From assembly GCF_014873755.1 (NCBI RefSeq), contig NZ_JADBEG010000001.1:9770501-9834500 (forward strand): a DNA stretch of 64,000 bases. Direction: 5' to 3'. The position numbers and the translations under genes are program-made. The stretch is from Amycolatopsis lexingtonensis. Lineage in GTDB: Bacteria; Actinomycetota; Actinomycetes; Mycobacteriales; Pseudonocardiaceae. The notes under the pieces were generated by a model, which was not told where the DNA came from, made no database searches, and worked only from the letters and a program-made list of their open reading frames with translations. The first letter of the stretch is position 1, and every line of letters starts with the position of its first letter. Of the stretch, positions 60,616 through 64,000 are shown piece by piece.

Positions 60616-62520
60616 ATGGTGAGATTCAGCCGGGTTGCCGCGCACGCGGTTCCGCTGACGGTCGGCGCGCTGCTGCTGTCCACGGGCGTCTCCGCGGCGC
60701 AGCCGTCCACGGTGGACGCGGCGACCGCGCGCACCGAGGCCGGGATCAGCGCCCTGCAGAGCATCAAGAAGAGCCTGAGCCCCGCGGAACGCAAGCAATC
60801 GAGCCAGCTGGTCGTCGAGAAGCGGTTGCGGGCCGACCGGTCGCTCGCCGCGAAGCTGCCCGACTACCGCTCCGGGGTGGGCGTCAGCGGCGCCGGCACC
60901 GTCGCGGTCGACATCGCCGCGTCCGGCAAGGCCGTCGCGAACGCCGTGCGGGCCGCCGGCGGCACCGTCCGCTACACCGCGCCGGACGGGGCCGTCCGCG
61001 CCGACCTGCCGCTGTCCGCGGTGGACGCGATCGCCGGCCGCGCCGACGTCGCCGAAGTGAAGCCCGCGGCGCAGGCCACCACCTGGAGCGAGCCGGGCAA
61101 CCGGGACCTGCGCCGGGACGTGGCCGCGCAGGCCGCCGCCGCGACGCAGGTGTCCGAAGGGGACAAGGCGCACGGCGCCGACACCGCCCGCACGACCTAC
61201 GGCGTCAGCGGCTCCGGCGTCAAGGTGTGCGTGCTCTCCGACGGCGTCGACTCGCTCGCGAAGTCGCAGAGCGCCGGCGAACTGCCCGCGGTCGACGTGC
61301 TGTCCGGCCAGAAGGGCAGCGGCGACGAGGGCACCGCGATGCTCGAGATCATCCACGACCTCGCGCCGAACGCGACCCTCGGCTTCGCCACCGCGTTCAC
61401 CAGTGAGGCCAGCTTCGCCGCGAACATCCGCGCGCTGCGCACCACCGGCAAGTGCCAGATCATCGTCGACGACGTCGCCTACTTCGACGAGTCGCCGTTC
61501 CAGGACACGCAGGTCGCGCAGGCGGTCAACGACGTGACCGCGGCCGGCGCCCTGTACTTCTCCTCGGCCGGCAACTCGGGCAACGCGACCGACGGCACCA
61601 GCGGGTACTACGAAGGCGACTTCCGCGCCTCCTCGACGAAGATCAGCGGCGTCACCGGTACCCCGCACGACTTCGACCCGAGCAGCACCACGCAGAACTT
61701 CGACGCGCTCTCGGCCGGCTCGCTCGGCAAGCCGGTGACGCTGTTCTGGTCCGACCCGTGGGGCAAGTCCGCCAACGACTACGACCTGTTCATCCTGAAC
61801 TCCTCGGGCAGCGTCGTGGCCTCCAGCGAGAACGGCCAGTCCGGCTCGCAGAACCCGTACGAGATCGCGAGCGTGCCGACCACCGGCTCGGGCTACAAGG
61901 TCGCGGTCGTCAAGTACAGCGGTGCCGACCGGTTCATCGCGCTGAACGTCATCCGCGGCCGCTTCGTGGCTTCGGGTTCGCTGAAGGCGTTCAGCACCAA
62001 CGGTGTCACGAACGGCCACTCGGCGGCGGCGAACGCGTTCAGCGTCGCGGCGGCCCCGGCGGCGGCCGCGTTCAGCCGTCCGCTGGAGACCGGTGACCCG
62101 GCCAACCCGACCGGCCCGTACCCGGGTCTCTACACCGCGTCGAGCAAATGGGAGCGCTTCTCCTCCGACGGCAAGCGCAAGCTGTTCTACAACGCCGACG
62201 GCACGGCGATCACCCCGGGCAACGTCTCCTCGACCGGCGGCACGACCCGCAACAAGCCGGACATCACGGCGGCGGACGGCGTGGCGACCTCGGTGACCGG
62301 CTTCCAGCCGTTCTTCGGGACGTCGGCGGCGGCCCCGCACGCGGGGGCGATCGCGGCCCTGCTGCTCTCGGGCAAGCCGACGGCGACCCCGGCCGAGATC
62401 CGCTCGGCACTGGTGTCCTCGGCCATCGACCTGGGCACGCCCGGCTTCGACACGGTGACCGGCACCGGCGTGATCATGGCCGGCCCGGCGCTGGCCGCGC
62501 TGGGTGTCCAGCCGAAGTAA
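60616..62520 (+). CDS. Secreted S8/S53-like serine peptidase with altered catalytic His
   Basis: The 634-residue protein has a signal peptide ([28 protein letters not shown]) and a propeptide of about 180 residues. The catalytic domain has the acid in [11 protein letters not shown] and the serine in [11 protein letters not shown]. Where subtilisins have HGTH, it reads [11 protein letters not shown], so the catalytic His appears replaced by Glu. [11 protein letters not shown] and FSSAGNSGN for the oxyanion Asn are present. The ATG at 60616 follows CAGGGAG. It ends at a strong terminator. Confidence 0.87.
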   Translation: MVRFSRVAAHAVPLTVGALLLSTGVSAAQPSTVDAATARTEAGISALQSIKKSLSPAERKQSSQLVVEKRLRADRSLAAKLPDYRSGVGVSGAGTVAVDIAASGKAVANAVRAAGGTVRYTAPDGAVRADLPLSAVDAIAGRADVAEVKPAAQATTWSEPGNRDLRRDVAAQAAAATQVSEGDKAHGADTARTTYGVSGSGVKVCVLSDGVDSLAKSQSAGELPAVDVLSGQKGSGDEGTAMLEIIHDLAPNATLGFATAFTSEASFAANIRALRTTGKCQIIVDDVAYFDESPFQDTQVAQAVNDVTAAGALYFSSAGNSGNATDGTSGYYEGDFRASSTKISGVTGTPHDFDPSSTTQNFDALSAGSLGKPVTLFWSDPWGKSANDYDLFILNSSGSVVASSENGQSGSQNPYEIASVPTTGSGYKVAVVKYSGADRFIALNVIRGRFVASGSLKAFSTNGVTNGHSAAANAFSVAAAPAAAAFSRPLETGDPANPTGPYPGLYTASSKWERFSSDGKRKLFYNADGTAITPGNVSSTGGTTRNKPDITAADGVATSVTGFQPFFGTSAAAPHAGAIAALLLSGKPTATPAEIRSALVSSAIDLGTPGFDTVTGTGVIMAGPALAALGVQPK

Positions 62521-62533
62521 GGTCCGTTTCGTG

Positions 62534-62563
62534 AAGAGGGCCCGGCACGCGCCGGGCCCTCTT
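62534..62563 (+). terminator. 13-bp hairpin terminator with following T residues
   Basis: AAGAGGGCCCGGC (62534-62546) pairs with GCCGGGCCCTCTT (62551-62563) around ACGC. It starts 14 bp after the peptidase stop and ends just before the convergent methyltransferase stop. Confidence 0.9.
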
Positions 62564-62566
62564 TCG

Positions 62567-63196
62567 TCATTTCGCGGTGCTCAGCAGGTGGAAGCCGAGC
62601 CCGCCGTGGGTGAACCGCTCGTGCTTGCGCAAGCTCAGCCCCGCCGTGCCCAGCGCGGTTTCGAGGTCGGCGACCGGCCGGATGCGGAAGCCGTTTTCGG
62701 TCAGCATCGGCGACCGGGCCATCAGGTCCGGGTCGCCGACGCCGAGCACGAACCGCCCGCCGGGGGCGAGCACCCGCGCGACCTCGGCGAGCGCGGCGTC
62801 GAGGTCTGCCACGAAGTAGACGGTGTTCGTCGACACGATCGCGTCGACCGAACCGTCCGCGAGGGGCAGCGCCGTCATCGAGCCTTCATCGAGCACGAGC
62901 CGCCCGGCCGTGATCTCCTCGCGGAAGGTGCCCCGGGCCCGGTCGAGCATCGTCACCGAGATGTCCACCCCGTGCACGCGGGCGGCGGACCCCAGCAACA
63001 GCCGGAGGCCGAGGCCGCCGCCGAACCCGATGTCCAGTGCCGTTTCGCCGCCGGTCAGCTCGAGCGCGGCGACGGCTTTCACCACGGCCTCGCGGTTCCG
63101 GCGGTTGAGCATCGCGCCGACGACCCGGCCCCGCAGGCCGCTAGGGTGGCCGAGCTGCCGGGCGAGCCCGGCTCGGAAACTCTCGCGAAGTCCCAT
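62567..63196 (-). CDS. Class I SAM-dependent methyltransferase
   Basis: The 209-residue methyltransferase has the SAM motif [17 protein letters not shown], acidic residue in [35 protein letters not shown] for motifs II/III and [15 protein letters not shown]. It resembles UbiE/Methyltransf_11 enzymes acting on small molecules. The substrate is unknown. It is divergent from the SDR at 63218 across 21 bp, so both use overlapping promoters. Confidence 0.92.
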   Translation of the reverse strand: MGLRESFRAGLARQLGHPSGLRGRVVGAMLNRRNREAVVKAVAALELTGGETALDIGFGGGLGLRLLLGSAARVHGVDISVTMLDRARGTFREEITAGRLVLDEGSMTALPLADGSVDAIVSTNTVYFVADLDAALAEVARVLAPGGRFVLGVGDPDLMARSPMLTENGFRIRPVADLETALGTAGLSLRKHERFTHGGLGFHLLSTAK

Positions 63197-63217
63197 ACGA
63201 GCAGTCTAGGAGGCGGG

Positions 63218-63952
63218 ATGGCGAAAACGGCGGTGGTCACCGGGGCCGGATCGGGGATCGGGCGGGCGGTGGCGCGGGCCCTGCTCGAGGACGGCTGGTC
63301 CGTCGCGCTGGCCGGACGCCGAGCTGCCGCACTCGAAGAAACCGCCGAGGGCTTCGAGAGTGCCGTCGTCGTGCCCACCGACGTCGCCGACGAAGCTTCC
63401 GTCGCCGCGCTCTTCGAGGCTGTTCGCGACGCTTGGGGGCGGCTCGACCTGCTCGTCAACAACGCCGGCATCGGCGCGGCCGGGACGATCGCCGACCTGT
63501 CCGTCGAGGACTGGAAGCGGACCGTCGACGTCAACCTGACCGGGATGTTCCTCTGCGCCCGCGAAGCCGTGCGGCTGATGAAGGACCAGGCCCCCCGCGG
63601 CGGCCGGATCGTCAACAACGGCTCGATCTCCGCCCACGCGCCGCGGCCCGCGAGCGTCGCCTACACGGCCACCAAGCACGCGGTCACCGGCCTGACCCGG
63701 TCGATTTCGCTGGACGGCCGGGCCTGGAACGTCGCCTGCGGCCAGATCGACATCGGCAACGCGGCGACGGAGATGACCGAACGCATGGCGGCGGGAATTC
63801 CCCAGGCGGACGGCCGGATCCTCGCGGAGCCGACGTTCGACGTCCGGCACGTCGCCGACGCGGTGCGGTACATGGCGGGGCTGCCGCTGGACGCGAACGT
63901 CCAGTTCCTCACCGTCACGGCGACGACCATGCCGTTCATCGGCCGCGGCTAA
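63218..63952 (+). CDS. SDR oxidoreductase
   Basis: The 244-residue SDR has [27 protein letters not shown] for NADP preference, [21 protein letters not shown] with the catalytic Ser, and [10 protein letters not shown] with Tyr and Lys. It ends [15 protein letters not shown]. The ATG at 63218 follows TAGGAGG. Its stop overlaps the stop of a probable convergent gene by two bases. Confidence 0.93.
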   Translation: MAKTAVVTGAGSGIGRAVARALLEDGWSVALAGRRAAALEETAEGFESAVVVPTDVADEASVAALFEAVRDAWGRLDLLVNNAGIGAAGTIADLSVEDWKRTVDVNLTGMFLCAREAVRLMKDQAPRGGRIVNNGSISAHAPRPASVAYTATKHAVTGLTRSISLDGRAWNVACGQIDIGNAATEMTERMAAGIPQADGRILAEPTFDVRHVADAVRYMAGLPLDANVQFLTVTATTMPFIGRG

Positions 63953-64000
63953 GGGATCACGCGCGCCTTCCGGAACTCGTCGAACAGCCGGTAGAACATC
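63949..64000 (-). CDS. Partial C-terminus of a convergent gene
   Basis: The reverse strand reads (M)[15 protein letters not shown] and ends with TAG at 63949-63951, two bases inside the SDR stop. It reads like a real protein end, but 16 codons are too few to name it. Confidence 0.4.
   Translation of the reverse strand, partial: MFYRLFDEFRKARVIP

Overview
The window is very GC-rich actinobacterial chromosome with dense, mostly overlapping genes, many GTG starts and F420-dependent enzymes. Gene content (paired acyl-CoA ligases and SDRs, a PaaX regulator, HxlR and TetR regulators, a DUF5302 protein, a valine dehydrogenase) and the style of the dispersed hairpins suggest Pseudonocardiaceae, most likely Amycolatopsis. 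That genus call is an inference, not a database result. I saw no rRNA, tRNA, transposase, integrase, phage gene or cas gene.

Layout. 1-17 kb: a secreted M4 metalloprotease running off the left edge, a saccharopine-dehydrogenase-like reductase, a lactate 2-monooxygenase-like flavoenzyme, HrpA helicase, a secreted BNR/sialidase-like protein, a stand-alone family A polymerase/exonuclease, an acyl-CoA ligase, a PadR regulator coupled to an unusual RelA/SpoT-type HD domain fused to a membrane tail, and an XRE regulator. 17.4-22.2 kb: an operon of SDR, phosphotransferase, histidine phosphatase and SMP-30 protein, then a divergent SDR/TetR pair sharing a perfect 30-bp palindrome. 22.3-28.9 kb: a tryptophan-catabolic island. 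PaaX regulator, tryptophan 2,3-dioxygenase and kynureninase run rightward. A creatininase-family amidohydrolase, benzoate/anthranilate-type CoA ligase, SDR and enoyl-CoA hydratase run leftward from the same promoter region. 29-34 kb: valine dehydrogenase, a cytosolic class A beta-lactamase-like protein, LysR, a Tat-exported metallo-beta-lactamase-fold protein, DUF5302, and a tandem-HxlR regulator. 34.4-40.2 kb: a carotenoid-oxygenase operon with CoA ligase, thiolase, LLM oxidoreductase and PPOX-fold protein. 40.3-49.6 kb: PucR-type regulator, SGNH hydrolase, alpha/beta hydrolase with TetR, and a tightly overlapping operon for lysine uptake and breakdown (APC permease, DavA-like amidase, DavB-like lysine 2-monooxygenase, then TetR). 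49.6-56 kb: a two-component system, IclR, a tandem repeat block, and a LacI/DUF993/TIM-barrel isomerase sugar-type operon. 56-64 kb: F420 nitroreductase-like protein, PlsC, lipoamide dehydrogenase, GNAT, a deletion-damaged nucleotidyltransferase pseudogene, an MDR oxidoreductase, a secreted S8-like peptidase lacking the usual catalytic His, a methyltransferase and an SDR.

The most unusual signal is not a gene. Several palindromic element families lie just after gene 3' ends. One family (53 bp, four close copies plus two divergent copies) carries two 15-bp palindromes with centres exactly 30 bp apart. A second family (about 87 bp, two copies) is built from 30-bp units. Single-copy hairpins at 4682 and 30974 lie in the same kind of position. 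Several copies are flanked by direct repeats that duplicate the end of the neighbouring gene (12 bp, 39 bp, about 27 bp), and one region has been amplified as a 189-bp tandem. This looks like a family of mobile or recombination-active 3'-end elements that double as terminators or protein-binding sites.
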